Source: Streptomyces aurantiacus JA 4570
Lineage (GTDB): Bacteria > Actinomycetota > Actinomycetes > Streptomycetales > Streptomycetaceae
DNA: 37,852 bases
NCBI RefSeq assembly: GCF_000414115.1
Contig: NZ_AOPZ01000240.1
Span: 1-37,852 of the forward strand
Direction: 5' to 3'
Translations under genes and position numbers: made by a program
The notes under the pieces: model-generated
Told to the model about the DNA's origin: nothing
The model's database searches: none
The model's input: the letters and a program-made list of their open reading frames with translations, nothing else
Part shown: piece by piece, positions 24,180 to 31,985 of the stretch
Layout of the letters: every line of letters begins with the position of its first letter
Numbering within the stretch: the stretch's first letter is position 1

Positions 24180-25160
24180 GTGAGCAGGCTCCAGGTCGTC
24201 AGCGGCAAGGGCGGTACCGGCAAGACCACGGTCGCCGCGGCCCTCGCGCTCGCCCTCGCGACCGAGGGCAAACGCGCCCTCCTCGTCGAGGTCGAGGGCA
24301 GACAGGGCATCGCGCAGCTCTTCGAGACAGAAGCGCTGCCCTACGAGGAGCGGAAGATCGCCGTCGCTCCGGGGGGCGGGGAGGTGTACGCCCTCGCCAT
24401 CGACCCCGAACTGGCCCTTCTGGACTACCTCCAGATGTTCTACAAACTGGGCAGCGCGGGCCGCGCCCTGAAGAAGCTCGGCGCCGTCGACTTCGCCACG
24501 ACCATCGCGCCGGGCCTGCGTGACGTACTCCTGACCGGCAAGGCATGCGAGGCCGTGCGCCGCAAGGACAAGCGGGGGCGCTTCGCGTACGACTGCGTGA
24601 TCATGGACGCCCCGCCGACCGGCCGCATCACCCGCTTCCTCAATGTGAACGACGAGGTGGCCGGGCTCGCGAAGATCGGCCCGATACACAATCAGGCGCA
24701 GGCCGTCATGCGGGTGCTCAAGTCCCCCGAGACGAGCGTGCACTTGGTGACCCTCCTGGAGGAGATGCCGGTCCAGGAGACGGTCGACGGCATCACCGAG
24801 CTGCGCGCCGCGCAGCTGCCGGTGGGCCGCGTCATCGTGAACATGGTGCGCCCGGCGCTGCTCGACGAGGCCGAGCTGGAGCTCGGCCTGGAGCGGACGC
24901 CGCGTACGGCCATCGCCAAGACCCTGGCGGCCGCGGGCCTCGGCGGGGCCCGGGGCGCCGGGGGACGGCTCGTCGACCCACTGCTCGCCCAGGCCGCCGA
25001 GTACGCCGAGCGGTACGCCCTGGAGGGCGCCCAGCGGGCCGTCCTCGCGGAGCACGGCCTGCCCCTGCACGAACTGCCCCTGCTGGCCGACGGGCTCGAC
25101 CTGGGGGGCCTGTACGAGCTCGCGGCGGAGCTGCGTGAGCAGGGAGTGAGGAACTCATGA
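24180..25160 (+). CDS. ArsA/Get3-like ATPase, first of pair
   Basis: 326 residues with an N-terminal GKGGTGKTT (9-17) including the signature lysine of the SIMIBI class, and VIMDAPPTGRITRFL around residues 140-154 as the ArsA/Get3 DxPTGH-like motif. In M. tuberculosis the equivalent pair (Rv3679-Rv3680) forms a complex linked to the cell envelope; the family otherwise handles tail-anchored proteins or arsenite. No arsB/arsC genes are here, so arsenic resistance is unlikely. The stop overlaps the second gene's ATG (ATGA), indicating stoichiometric co-synthesis. Start GTG 24180 is probably leaderless. Confidence 0.88.
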   Translation: MSRLQVVSGKGGTGKTTVAAALALALATEGKRALLVEVEGRQGIAQLFETEALPYEERKIAVAPGGGEVYALAIDPELALLDYLQMFYKLGSAGRALKKLGAVDFATTIAPGLRDVLLTGKACEAVRRKDKRGRFAYDCVIMDAPPTGRITRFLNVNDEVAGLAKIGPIHNQAQAVMRVLKSPETSVHLVTLLEEMPVQETVDGITELRAAQLPVGRVIVNMVRPALLDEAELELGLERTPRTAIAKTLAAAGLGGARGAGGRLVDPLLAQAAEYAERYALEGAQRAVLAEHGLPLHELPLLADGLDLGGLYELAAELREQGVRNS

Positions 25161-26512
25161 GCGTCGATCCGGCACGTGACCCGCTCGACGTCGACGCTCT
25201 GCTCGACGACCCGAAGACCCGCATCGTGGTGTGCTGCGGCTCCGGTGGCGTCGGCAAGACGACCACGGCGGCCGCGCTCGGCCTGCGCGCCGCCGAACGG
25301 GGCCGCACTGTCGTCGTGTTGACGATCGACCCGGCCCGCAGGCTGGCCCAGTCCATGGGGATCGACTCGCTGGACAACGTGCCGCGGCGGGTGAAGGACG
25401 TCCATGGCGGCGGCGAACTGCACGCCATGATGCTGGACATGAAGCGCACCTTCGACGAGATCGTCGAGGCGCACGCGGACGAGGACCGGGCCAGGGCGAT
25501 CCTCTCCAACCCCTTCTACCAGTCGCTTTCGGCGGGCTTCGCGGGCACGCAGGAGTACATGGCGATGGAGAAGCTGGGGCAGCTGCGCTCCCGCGACGAG
25601 TGGGACCTGATCATCGTCGACACGCCGCCGTCGCGCAGCGCGCTCGACTTCCTGGACGCGCCCAAGCGGCTCGGGTCGTTCCTCGACGGGAAGCTGATCC
25701 GGCTGCTCATGGCCCCGGCGAAGGTGGGCGGCCGGGCCGGCATGAAGTTCCTGAACGTCGGGATGTCGATGATGACGGGCGCTCTGGGCAAGCTGCTCGG
25801 GGGCCAGTTGCTGCGGGACGTACAGACCTTCGTCGCCGCGATGGACACCATGTTCGGCGGCTTCCGCAAGCGCGCGGACGCGACGTACCGGCTGCTGCAG
25901 GCGCCGGGGACGGCGTTCCTGGTGGTGGCGTCGCCGGAGCGGGACGCGCTGCGGGAGGCGGCGTACTTCGTGGAGCGGCTCGCGGCGGACGACATGCCGC
26001 TGGCCGGTCTGGTCCTGAACCGGGTGCACGGGAGCGGTGCGGCCGGTCTGTCGGCGGAGCGGGCGCTCGCGGCGGCGGAGAGCCTGGAGGAGCGGAACGA
26101 GGAGCCCGCCGAAGACGCCGAAGACGCCGAGGCCGGGGCGGCCGCGGAGCCCGCCGGGGAAAATCTTGACGCGTCCGGCATTGTGGATCAGGAGGGCGGG
26201 AAGGTAGGAGGACGTAACTCCTCAGAGTCCGAGGCTCCCAACTCCCCTGAGGCTTCCGGCAGTTCCCTTCCAACCGAAGACACCGATTCCGGCGCGTCCG
26301 TGGAGCAGCTCACCGCAGGGCTGCTGCGGCTGCACGCGGAGCGCATGCGCCTGCTCGCCCGCGAGCGGCACACGCGGGACCGCTTCACCGCGCTGCACCC
26401 GGAAGTGGCCGTGGCCGAGGTGGCCGCGCTGCCGGGCGATGTGCACGACCTGGACGGCCTGCGCGCCATCGGCGACCGGCTCGCGCAGACGAGCGACGGC
26501 GGTCGGGCGTGA
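25157..26512 (+). CDS. ArsA/Get3-like ATPase, second of pair, with acidic insert
   Basis: 451 residues. Walker A is GSGGVGKTT (28-36): the signature lysine is Ser, unlike the first member. IVDTPPSRSALDFLDAP (about 155-171) is the switch motif. Residues ~312-378 form an acidic, Ser/Glu/Ala-rich linker (EEPAEDAEDAEAGAAAEPAG, later SSESEAPNSPEASGSS) that splits the C-terminal part. The corresponding DNA (about 26155-26285) has AT-ending codons (AAA, CTT, ATT) unlike the rest, suggesting a late insertion or a relaxed, disordered region. The final ~75 residues return to a family-like helical end. It probably forms a heterodimer with the upstream partner. Confidence 0.87.
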   Translation: MSVDPARDPLDVDALLDDPKTRIVVCCGSGGVGKTTTAAALGLRAAERGRTVVVLTIDPARRLAQSMGIDSLDNVPRRVKDVHGGGELHAMMLDMKRTFDEIVEAHADEDRARAILSNPFYQSLSAGFAGTQEYMAMEKLGQLRSRDEWDLIIVDTPPSRSALDFLDAPKRLGSFLDGKLIRLLMAPAKVGGRAGMKFLNVGMSMMTGALGKLLGGQLLRDVQTFVAAMDTMFGGFRKRADATYRLLQAPGTAFLVVASPERDALREAAYFVERLAADDMPLAGLVLNRVHGSGAAGLSAERALAAAESLEERNEEPAEDAEDAEAGAAAEPAGENLDASGIVDQEGGKVGGRNSSESEAPNSPEASGSSLPTEDTDSGASVEQLTAGLLRLHAERMRLLARERHTRDRFTALHPEVAVAEVAALPGDVHDLDGLRAIGDRLAQTSDGGRA

Positions 26513-26531
26513 TCCCACCCCCGGCGGCCCT

Positions 26532-26556
26532 GGTGCCGCCCGGGTTCGGCGGCACC
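26532..26556. terminator. Stem-loop between convergent arsA-like and wblA genes
   Basis: 9-bp stem ggtgccgcc / ggcggcacc with a 7-nt loop, 20 bp after the ATPase stop. Probably terminates both convergent genes. Confidence 0.65.
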
Positions 26557-26640
26557 TCTGGGGGCCGGTGGTAGGCGATGCTTGGTGCTGCTGGTGGTAC
26601 GTGACGTGGGATCAGCCCGCGTCACACCACGGCGTGGGGA

Positions 26641-26985
26641 TCACCCCACGGCCGCGTAGCTCTCGTAGGTTTCCTCGTCCTCCAAGTCCACGGGCAGCAG
26701 GCCCGTGCCACGCTCGTACTCGGAGCGTGCGGTTTCGAGCAGCCTGCGCCACGAGGTGACGGTGGGGCGCCTGCGCAGCAACGCGCGCCGCTCACGCTCC
26801 GTCATGCCACCCCACACGCCGAACTCGACGCGATTGTCCAGCGCGTCGGCGAGGCACTCCGTGCGCACCGGGCAGCCGGTGCACACCGCCTTGGCCCTGT
26901 TCTGCGCTGCTCCTTGTACGAACAGTTCGTCCGGATCGGTAGTGCGGCAGGCGGCCTGCGCACTCCAGTCGGTTACCCAGCCCAT
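26641..26985 (-). CDS. wblA: WhiB-like iron-sulfur regulator WblA
   Basis: 114 residues from ATG 26985 (MGWVTDWSAQAAC). Four cysteines (13, 35, 38, 44) in the pattern C-x21-C-x2-C-x5-C bind a [4Fe-4S] cluster; GVWGGMTERERRALLRR is the Wbl turn and basic DNA-contact region. The C-terminal acidic tail (DLEDEETYESYAAVG) fits WblA. WblA controls the switch from vegetative growth to sporulation and represses antibiotic production in streptomycetes; the mycobacterial counterpart by position is WhiB4. The frame is open to GTG 27042 (133 residues), but ATG 26985 has a good ribosome site (GGGAGAGGA) and matches the recalled size. Divergent from the PBP gene, as whiB4 and ponA2 are. Confidence 0.93.
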   Translation of the reverse strand: MGWVTDWSAQAACRTTDPDELFVQGAAQNRAKAVCTGCPVRTECLADALDNRVEFGVWGGMTERERRALLRRRPTVTSWRRLLETARSEYERGTGLLPVDLEDEETYESYAAVG

Positions 26986-27402
26986 ACCGGCGCCGTCCTC
27001 TCCCGAATCGAGGCTCCCCCACGGCGGCAGCGGCATATTCACCGCCGCCAGTTGAGGACGTTACGGAAGGTGGGCACAGCGCAACACCCCCTTCGGGCCC
27101 AATCTTGAATGGCCCGAACGGACTATGCGTAAGCGGCAGATCACCCGACGGAGTGAGCTGGCGACATGCGTGACCAACCCGGCAAATGTGGGCAGTTCAG
27201 TTGGGTCACAGCGGACGCGACAAGACGCATGTGGCGGATTCGGACAGGGATCCCATCCGGGATTTCAGAGGTCCGCCGGAACGGGGGCCGGATTCGGGAA
27301 CGGCACGGGGCTTGTTGCGGGACCGCACGACTGTGACAGTCGAGAGCAGCTTAGGCCAAGGCATATACGCGTGTCCGGCGAATCAGAACGTAGGCTGCCC
27401 CC
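26986..27402. other. wblA/PBP divergent regulatory region
   Basis: 417 bp. Likely includes a long wblA 5' leader and its regulated promoter. The PBP promoter element TAGGCT is at 27391-27396. I see no gene. Reading frames crossing this region have no start signals and no recognisable families. Confidence 0.5.
27391..27396 (+). promoter_or_regulatory. Leaderless -10 element of the PBP gene
   Basis: TAGGCT six bases upstream of ATG 27403; only cytosines and one G lie between, so there is no ribosome site. Confidence 0.6.
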
Positions 27403-29583
27403 ATGGCAAACAAGCGATCGGGCGGCGGTCTCTCCCCCGTGCAGCAGGCCGCCAAGTTCCTGGGCGTGAGCGTGCTCGCGGGCGCGGTGCTCGCCGGGAT
27501 CGCGCTGCCCGCGGCGGGTGTGATCGGGCTCGCGGCCAAGGGCTCGGTGGACAGTTTCGACGAGATCCCGGCCAACTTGAAGCGGCCGCCGCTGAGCCAG
27601 CGCACCACGATCATGGACTCGGCGGGCGGCGCCATCGCCACGGTGTACTCGCGCGACCGCACGGTGGTCCCGCTGCACCGCATCTCGCCGTACATGCAGA
27701 AGGCCATCGTCGCGATCGAGGACTCCCGGTTCTACGAGCACGGCGCGGTGGACCTCAAGGGCATCCTGCGGGCGGTCAACCAGAACGCGCAGAGCGGCGG
27801 CGTCTCGCAGGGCGCCTCCACGCTCACGCAGCAGTACGTGAAGAACGTCTTCGTGGAGGAGGCCGGCGACGACCCGGACAAGGTCGCGCAGGCCACGCAG
27901 CAGACCCTGGGCCGCAAGATCCGCGAGCTGAAGTACGCGATCCAGGTCGAGGAGGAGCTCGGCAAGAAGCGGATCCTCAAGAACTACCTGAACATCACCT
28001 ACTTCGGTCAGCAGGCGTACGGCGTCGAGGCGGCATCCCAGCGCTACTTCTCCAAGCACGCCGACGACCTCAAGCTCCAGGAGGCCGCCCTCCTCGCCGG
28101 CATCGTGCAGTCCCCGAGCCGGTACGACCCGGTGAACGACGAGTCGGAGGCCAAGCAGCGGCGCAATGTCGTACTGCAGCGCATGGCCGAGACGCACGAC
28201 ATCTCGCAGCGCGAGGCCGACGAGGCCAAGAGGACCCCGCTCGGACTGAACGTCAGCCGCCCCAAGAACGGCTGCATCACCGCCGTGAAGGGCGCCGGGT
28301 TCTTCTGCAAGTACGTCGAGAAGGTCTTCCTGAACGACCCGGTCTTCGGCAAGACCAAGGAGGCCCGCGCCAAGCTGTGGAACCGCGGCGGCCTGCGCAT
28401 CAGGACGACGCTCGACCCGCAGACCCAGGGCTCCGTGCAGGACTCGATAAAGGATCACGTCTACCAGACCGACGACGTGGCGACCGCCGCCACCATCGTC
28501 GAGCCCGGCACCGGCAAGATCCTCGGCATGGGCCAGTCCCGCCCGTTCGGCTACGGCAAGAACGAGACGGAGATGAACCTCTCCGTGGACGACGCCATGG
28601 GCGGCGGCGCGGGCTACCAGCCCGGTTCGACGTTCAAGCCGATCGTGGCCGCGGCGGCCCTGGAGCGCGGCATGTCGCCGGGCAAGCGGTACGACTCGCC
28701 GTACGAGATGCCGTACCCCGACCGGGTCGCCGCCTGTGACGGCAAGACCTGGCGGAACTACGGCAACCAGAAGCTCACCAACGAGAACGAGTCCGAGGTC
28801 GGGCCCTACCGCATGAAGGAGGCGACCGCGAAGTCGGTCAACACCTACTTCGTGGAGATGATCGGCGACATCGGCATCTGCCCGGTGACGAAGATGGCCG
28901 CCAAGATGGGCGTCGAGCGCGCCAACGGCAAGCCGATCGACCAGGCGCCGTCGATCGCGCTCGGCACCCAGGAGGTGTCGCCGCTGACGATGGCCAGCGC
29001 GTACGCCACCTTCGCCTCGCGCGGCACGCACTGCACGCCGATCGCCATCGAGTCGATCCGCACGCTCGGCGGGAAGTCCCTGCCGGTGCCGAAGTCGACG
29101 TGCACGCGCGCCATGTCGGAGAAGACCGCCGACACGATCAACACCCTCCTGAAGGGCGTGGTCGAGGACGGCACGGGCAGGCAGGCCGGCCTCGGCTCCC
29201 GCGACAGCGCGGGCAAGACGGGTACGACGGACGGCCGGTACGCCGCCTGGTTCGCGGGCTACACCCCGAACATGTCCGGCGCGGTCTGGGTCGGCGACCC
29301 GGCCCACGAGCGCCGCATGGTCGGCATCACCATCGGCGGCCGCCCCTACGACAAGGTCTTCGGCGGCGAGGTGCCCGGCCCGATCTGGCGCGACGCGATG
29401 AGCGGCGCCCTCTCCGGCAAGCCGGATCCCGACTTCAACACCGTCCACATCCCCGGCGGCAAGAACCGCGACGGGGACCACGGGGACGGTGACGACGACG
29501 GAGACGACGGCGGGGACAACGGCGGGGACGATGGCGGTGACGACGGCAAGCCGGGCGACCGCGACGGCGGCGGTCGGGACTGA
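27403..29583 (+). CDS. Class A penicillin-binding protein (PonA2-like)
   Basis: 726 residues, bifunctional peptidoglycan synthase. A signal-anchor helix (about 20-45) is followed by the glycosyltransferase domain: EDSRFYEHGAVD (catalytic Glu106) and GASTLTQQYVKN. The transpeptidase domain has STFK (Ser409, Lys412), SVN (478-480) and KTG (605-607). It lacks a clear PASTA domain and ends in a Gly/Asp tail of ~30 residues (GDDDGDDGGDNGGDDGGDDG), which is negatively charged and probably extracellular. Equivalent to M. tuberculosis PonA2 and S. coelicolor SCO3580 by position next to the whiB gene. Leaderless start at ATG 27403. Ends at an exceptionally strong terminator. Confidence 0.95.
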   Translation: MANKRSGGGLSPVQQAAKFLGVSVLAGAVLAGIALPAAGVIGLAAKGSVDSFDEIPANLKRPPLSQRTTIMDSAGGAIATVYSRDRTVVPLHRISPYMQKAIVAIEDSRFYEHGAVDLKGILRAVNQNAQSGGVSQGASTLTQQYVKNVFVEEAGDDPDKVAQATQQTLGRKIRELKYAIQVEEELGKKRILKNYLNITYFGQQAYGVEAASQRYFSKHADDLKLQEAALLAGIVQSPSRYDPVNDESEAKQRRNVVLQRMAETHDISQREADEAKRTPLGLNVSRPKNGCITAVKGAGFFCKYVEKVFLNDPVFGKTKEARAKLWNRGGLRIRTTLDPQTQGSVQDSIKDHVYQTDDVATAATIVEPGTGKILGMGQSRPFGYGKNETEMNLSVDDAMGGGAGYQPGSTFKPIVAAAALERGMSPGKRYDSPYEMPYPDRVAACDGKTWRNYGNQKLTNENESEVGPYRMKEATAKSVNTYFVEMIGDIGICPVTKMAAKMGVERANGKPIDQAPSIALGTQEVSPLTMASAYATFASRGTHCTPIAIESIRTLGGKSLPVPKSTCTRAMSEKTADTINTLLKGVVEDGTGRQAGLGSRDSAGKTGTTDGRYAAWFAGYTPNMSGAVWVGDPAHERRMVGITIGGRPYDKVFGGEVPGPIWRDAMSGALSGKPDPDFNTVHIPGGKNRDGDHGDGDDDGDDGGDNGGDDGGDDGKPGDRDGGGRD

Positions 29584-29603
29584 GGCCGTCGGCCCTTGTT
29601 GAA

Positions 29604-29654
29604 TACGCCGATGGGGCGCCCCCAAGGAGGACTTGGGGGCGCCCCATCGGCGTA
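29604..29654. terminator. Bidirectional terminator with 23-bp perfect stem
   Basis: Arms 29604-29626 and 29632-29654 are perfect reverse complements around the 5-nt loop gagga. It separates the convergent PBP and YqeY-like genes. This is the longest perfect stem in the window. Confidence 0.85.
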
Positions 29655-29708
29655 CGCGTACAAAGAGACGTACGCAGGCAGAAAAACCGAACCGAGCTGA
29701 ACCGAACC

Positions 29709-29738
29709 TGCGGGGTGCGGGGGTGCGGGGTGCGGGTG
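29709..29738. repeat. TGCGGGG repeat with G-quadruplex potential
   Basis: Plus strand reads tgcgggg-tgcggggg-tgcgggg-tgcggg: four G-runs of 3-5 separated by three bases each (29712-29736). It lies immediately beyond the stop of the YqeY-like gene, on the non-mRNA strand. Confidence 0.8.
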
Positions 29739-29739
29739 C

Positions 29740-30207
29740 TCAGCCGCCGGCGAGCAGCTTCTTGACCGTGGCGGCGACGCGGCCGCCCTCGGCCCGGCCG
29801 GCCACCTTCGGGTTCACGATCTTCATGACCTGGCCCATGGCGCGCGGCCCCTCCGCGCCCGCGCCCTTCGCCTCGGCGACGGCCGCCGCGACGATCTGCT
29901 CGAGCTCGTCGTCCGAGAGCTGCTGGGGCAGGTACTCGGCGAGCACCTCGCCCTCCGCCTTCTCGCGCTCGGCCTGCGCGGCGCGGCCGCCCTGCGCGAA
30001 CGCCTCCGCGGCCTCGCGGCGCTTCTTCGCCTCCCGGGTGATCAGCTTCTGCACCTCGTCGTCGGAGAGCTCGCGGGCGGTCGTGCCCGAGACCTCCTCC
30101 TTGGAGATGGCGGTGAGCGTCAGCCGGAGCGTCGAGGAGCGCAGCTCATCGCGCTCCCGGATCGCCGCGGTGAGGTCTTCCTTGAGCTTGGCCTTCAGCG
30201 TGGTCAT
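29740..30207 (-). CDS. GatB/YqeY domain-containing protein
   Basis: 155 residues, full length for YqeY: N-terminal helical hairpin (LKAKLKEDLTAAIRERDELRSSTLRLTLTAI) and the C-terminal GatB/YqeY-like domain (LPQQLSDDELEQIVAAAV, then PRAMGQVMKIVNPKVAGRAEG). The domain occurs in tRNA-dependent amidotransferase GatB, where it contacts tRNA; the stand-alone protein's role is not firmly known. ATG 30207 lacks a Shine-Dalgarno but has CACAAT six bases upstream. Divergent from the metallophosphoesterase gene. Confidence 0.9.
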   Translation of the reverse strand: MTTLKAKLKEDLTAAIRERDELRSSTLRLTLTAISKEEVSGTTARELSDDEVQKLITREAKKRREAAEAFAQGGRAAQAEREKAEGEVLAEYLPQQLSDDELEQIVAAAVAEAKGAGAEGPRAMGQVMKIVNPKVAGRAEGGRVAATVKKLLAGG

Positions 30208-30213
30208 GCGGCA

Positions 30214-30219
30214 ATTGTG
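30214..30219 (-). promoter_or_regulatory. Leaderless -10 element of the YqeY-like gene
   Basis: CACAAT (minus strand) six bases before ATG 30207. Confidence 0.45.
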
Positions 30220-30316
30220 GCAGGGGGGCCGGGACGGGGCCCGCCGTTTTCGCCCCCGCCGTCGGATCATCGGACTCACCGACGAATTGGCGTGTGGCGT
30301 CTGACACGATGGTCGT

Positions 30317-31252
30317 ATGCGCGCGCGATACGCAGTACCTCTGGGAATCACGGCGGCGGCCGCGGCCGGTATCGCCTACTCGGTGGGCATCGAGGCCCGC
30401 TTCTTCCGCCTCCGGCGGGTGACGGTCCCCGTCCTCCCCCCAGGGATGCGACCCCTGCGCGTGCTCCAGGTCTCCGACATCCACATGGTGTCCGGGCAGC
30501 GCAAGAAGCAGCGCTGGCTGCGTTCGCTGGCGGGCCTGCGCCCCGACTTCGTGATCAACACGGGCGACAACCTCTCGGACCCCGAGGGCATCCCCGAGGT
30601 CCTGGACGCGCTGGGCCCGCTGATGCAGTTCCCGGGTGCGTACGTCTTCGGCTCCAACGACTACTACGGCCCGAAGCCGCGCAACCCCGCCCGCTACCTG
30701 GTCGAGAAGGCGCAGGGCCGGCACGGCCTGAACGGCAACAAGCCCGTGGTGGGCGCGATCCACATCTCGTGGGAGGAGCTGCGGGACGGCTTCGACGCGG
30801 CGGGCTGGCTCAACCTCACGAACACCCGTGGCACCCTGAAGATCGACGGCTACGAGATCGCGCTGACCGGCGTGGACGACCCGCACATCAAGCGGGACCG
30901 GTACGCGCGGGTGGCGGGCGGGCCGGTGGCCGGCGCGGACTTCTCCATGGGCGTCGTGCACGCGCCGTACCTGCGCGCCCTCGACGCCTTCACGGCCGAC
31001 GGCTACCCCCTGATCCTCGCGGGCCACACCCACGGCGGCCAGGTCTGCGTCCCCTTCTACGGCGCCCTGGTCACCAACTGCGACCTGGACGCCGACCGCG
31101 TGAAGGGCCTGTCGACGCACACGTCCGGGGGCCACACCTCCTACCTCCACGTCTCCGCGGGCTGCGGCGCCAACCGCTACACCCCGTTCCGCTTCGCGTG
31201 TCCCCCGGAGGCCACCCTCCTCACCCTCACGGAACGCACCCCGCACGCGTGA
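30317..31252 (+). CDS. Membrane-anchored calcineurin-like metallophosphoesterase
   Basis: 311 residues. N-terminal hydrophobic segment (8-25) is an anchor or signal. Metallophosphoesterase motifs: SDIH (Asp54, His56), TGDN (Asp84), GSND where GNHD/GNHE is usual (Asn114), His215 (VVHAP) and GHTHGGQ (236-242). The missing second residue in GNH(D/E), here GSND, also occurs in YkuE/YaeI-like relatives. The substrate may be a lipid pyrophosphate or nucleotide; not determinable here. Start ATG 30317 is probably leaderless, with CACGAT six bases upstream. Confidence 0.88.
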   Translation: MRARYAVPLGITAAAAAGIAYSVGIEARFFRLRRVTVPVLPPGMRPLRVLQVSDIHMVSGQRKKQRWLRSLAGLRPDFVINTGDNLSDPEGIPEVLDALGPLMQFPGAYVFGSNDYYGPKPRNPARYLVEKAQGRHGLNGNKPVVGAIHISWEELRDGFDAAGWLNLTNTRGTLKIDGYEIALTGVDDPHIKRDRYARVAGGPVAGADFSMGVVHAPYLRALDAFTADGYPLILAGHTHGGQVCVPFYGALVTNCDLDADRVKGLSTHTSGGHTSYLHVSAGCGANRYTPFRFACPPEATLLTLTERTPHA

Positions 31253-31320
31253 GCCCGGGCCCCTCCGGGCCCGGCCGCCCACCCCGCGAAACCGGATTTC
31301 GTCTCCGGCCGCCGGTCCGC

Positions 31321-31326
31321 TAAAGT
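31321..31326 (+). promoter_or_regulatory. -10 element of the tRNA-Pro gene
   Basis: TAAAGT, 48 bp before the mature tRNA. No clear -35. A perfect 8-bp inverted repeat follows in the precursor leader. Confidence 0.45.
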
Positions 31327-31329
31327 AAT

Positions 31330-31375
31330 CGATGTCGCCGCGACCTGCGCAGCAGGCCGTCGGAAAACGACATCG
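31330..31375 (+). promoter_or_regulatory. Leader inverted repeat overlapping the tRNA 5' end
   Basis: cgatgtcg (31330-31337) pairs perfectly with cgacatcg (31368-31375); the last two bases of the right arm are the first two of the mature tRNA. The hairpin could compete with acceptor-stem formation during processing. Confidence 0.5.
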
Positions 31376-31447
31376 GGGTGTGGCGCAGCTTGGCAGCGCG
31401 CTTCGTTCGGGACGAAGAGGTCGTGGGTTCAAATCCCGCCACCCCGA
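31374..31447 (+). tRNA. tRNA-Pro (anticodon CGG)
   Basis: 74 nt cloverleaf. Acceptor stem CGGGGTG/CACCCCG with discriminator A; D arm GCGCAGCTTGGCAGCGC; anticodon stem cttcg/cgaag with loop ttcggga and anticodon CGG at 31408-31410, reading CCG proline codons; T arm with GGTTCAAATCC. CCA is not encoded. A stem-loop beginning 19 nt downstream can serve as terminator. Confidence 0.95.
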
Positions 31448-31463
31448 CAGCTGAAACACCAGG

Positions 31464-31985
31464 TCAGGGGCCTGATCCGCTTTGCGGGTCGGGTCCCTGG
31501 CTCGTTTCTGGGGTCTCTTGGGGGGTGATCCCGGTGGCCGCCAGGATTTCCGCGGCCGATGCGCTGTTGCCGTCCCGTACGGCCATGGCCATGGCGGCGC
31601 GCGCGGCAGCGGCGTCGGTCTGCGGCGGGAGCATCAGGAAGGAGAAGATGTCCTGCCGCCCGCGGGTGATGAGCATCGTGCTGTCGTCGACGGCGGACCA
31701 GTCGATGCGGACCATGTGACCGTCGAGAAGCATGTGGCGCGTGTGCACGTCCCAGGCGCTCGCGTCCAGGCCGATGCGGGCGATGGGGCCGAGACGGTCG
31801 GTCAGCGCGCGCAACAAGCCGGGCAACTGGGTTTCGAGGTCCCGGGATCGCGGCCACCACGCACCGTCGAAGGTTCCGTCGCGGCGGGGAGTCGTCTGCA
31901 TCCTCAGCACGGCCGCCCCGGGGACCACCTGGTGGGCCTGGGTGTCCGCCAGGAGCATCACCGGAGGCGTGGCGTCGGCGGTCAT
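31464..31985 (-). CDS. DUF5994-like protein A
   Basis: 173 residues. Key segments: FDGAWWPRSRDLETQLPGLLRAL, IGLDASAWD and DIFSFLMLPPQTDAAAARAAMAMA. It is clearly homologous to the plus-strand protein at 32472-33056 (shared DGAWWPRSRDL, LPGL and PPxTDAAAA). I assign both to DUF5994 from memory; function is unknown. The start ATG 31985 overlaps the stop of the Gln-rich small ORF (ATGA). The 3' end lies 17 bp from tRNA-Pro, and its last 11 codons are made from the tRNA terminator hairpin. Confidence 0.8.
   Translation of the reverse strand: MTADATPPVMLLADTQAHQVVPGAAVLRMQTTPRRDGTFDGAWWPRSRDLETQLPGLLRALTDRLGPIARIGLDASAWDVHTRHMLLDGHMVRIDWSAVDDSTMLITRGRQDIFSFLMLPPQTDAAAARAAMAMAVRDGNSASAAEILAATGITPQETPETSQGPDPQSGSGP
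31466..31498 (+). terminator. tRNA-Pro terminator inside the 3' end of the antisense DUF5994-like gene
   Basis: A 15-bp stem allowing G-U pairs (31466-31480 with 31484-31498) around a TTT loop. It starts 18 nt after the tRNA and overlaps the stop and final codons of the minus-strand gene. Confidence 0.65.

Noticed and set aside
24180..26512. Arsenic resistance operon
   Set aside because: The ATPases are ArsA/Get3-like but no arsR, arsB or arsC is present, and the synteny is with a mycobacterial envelope-linked pair.
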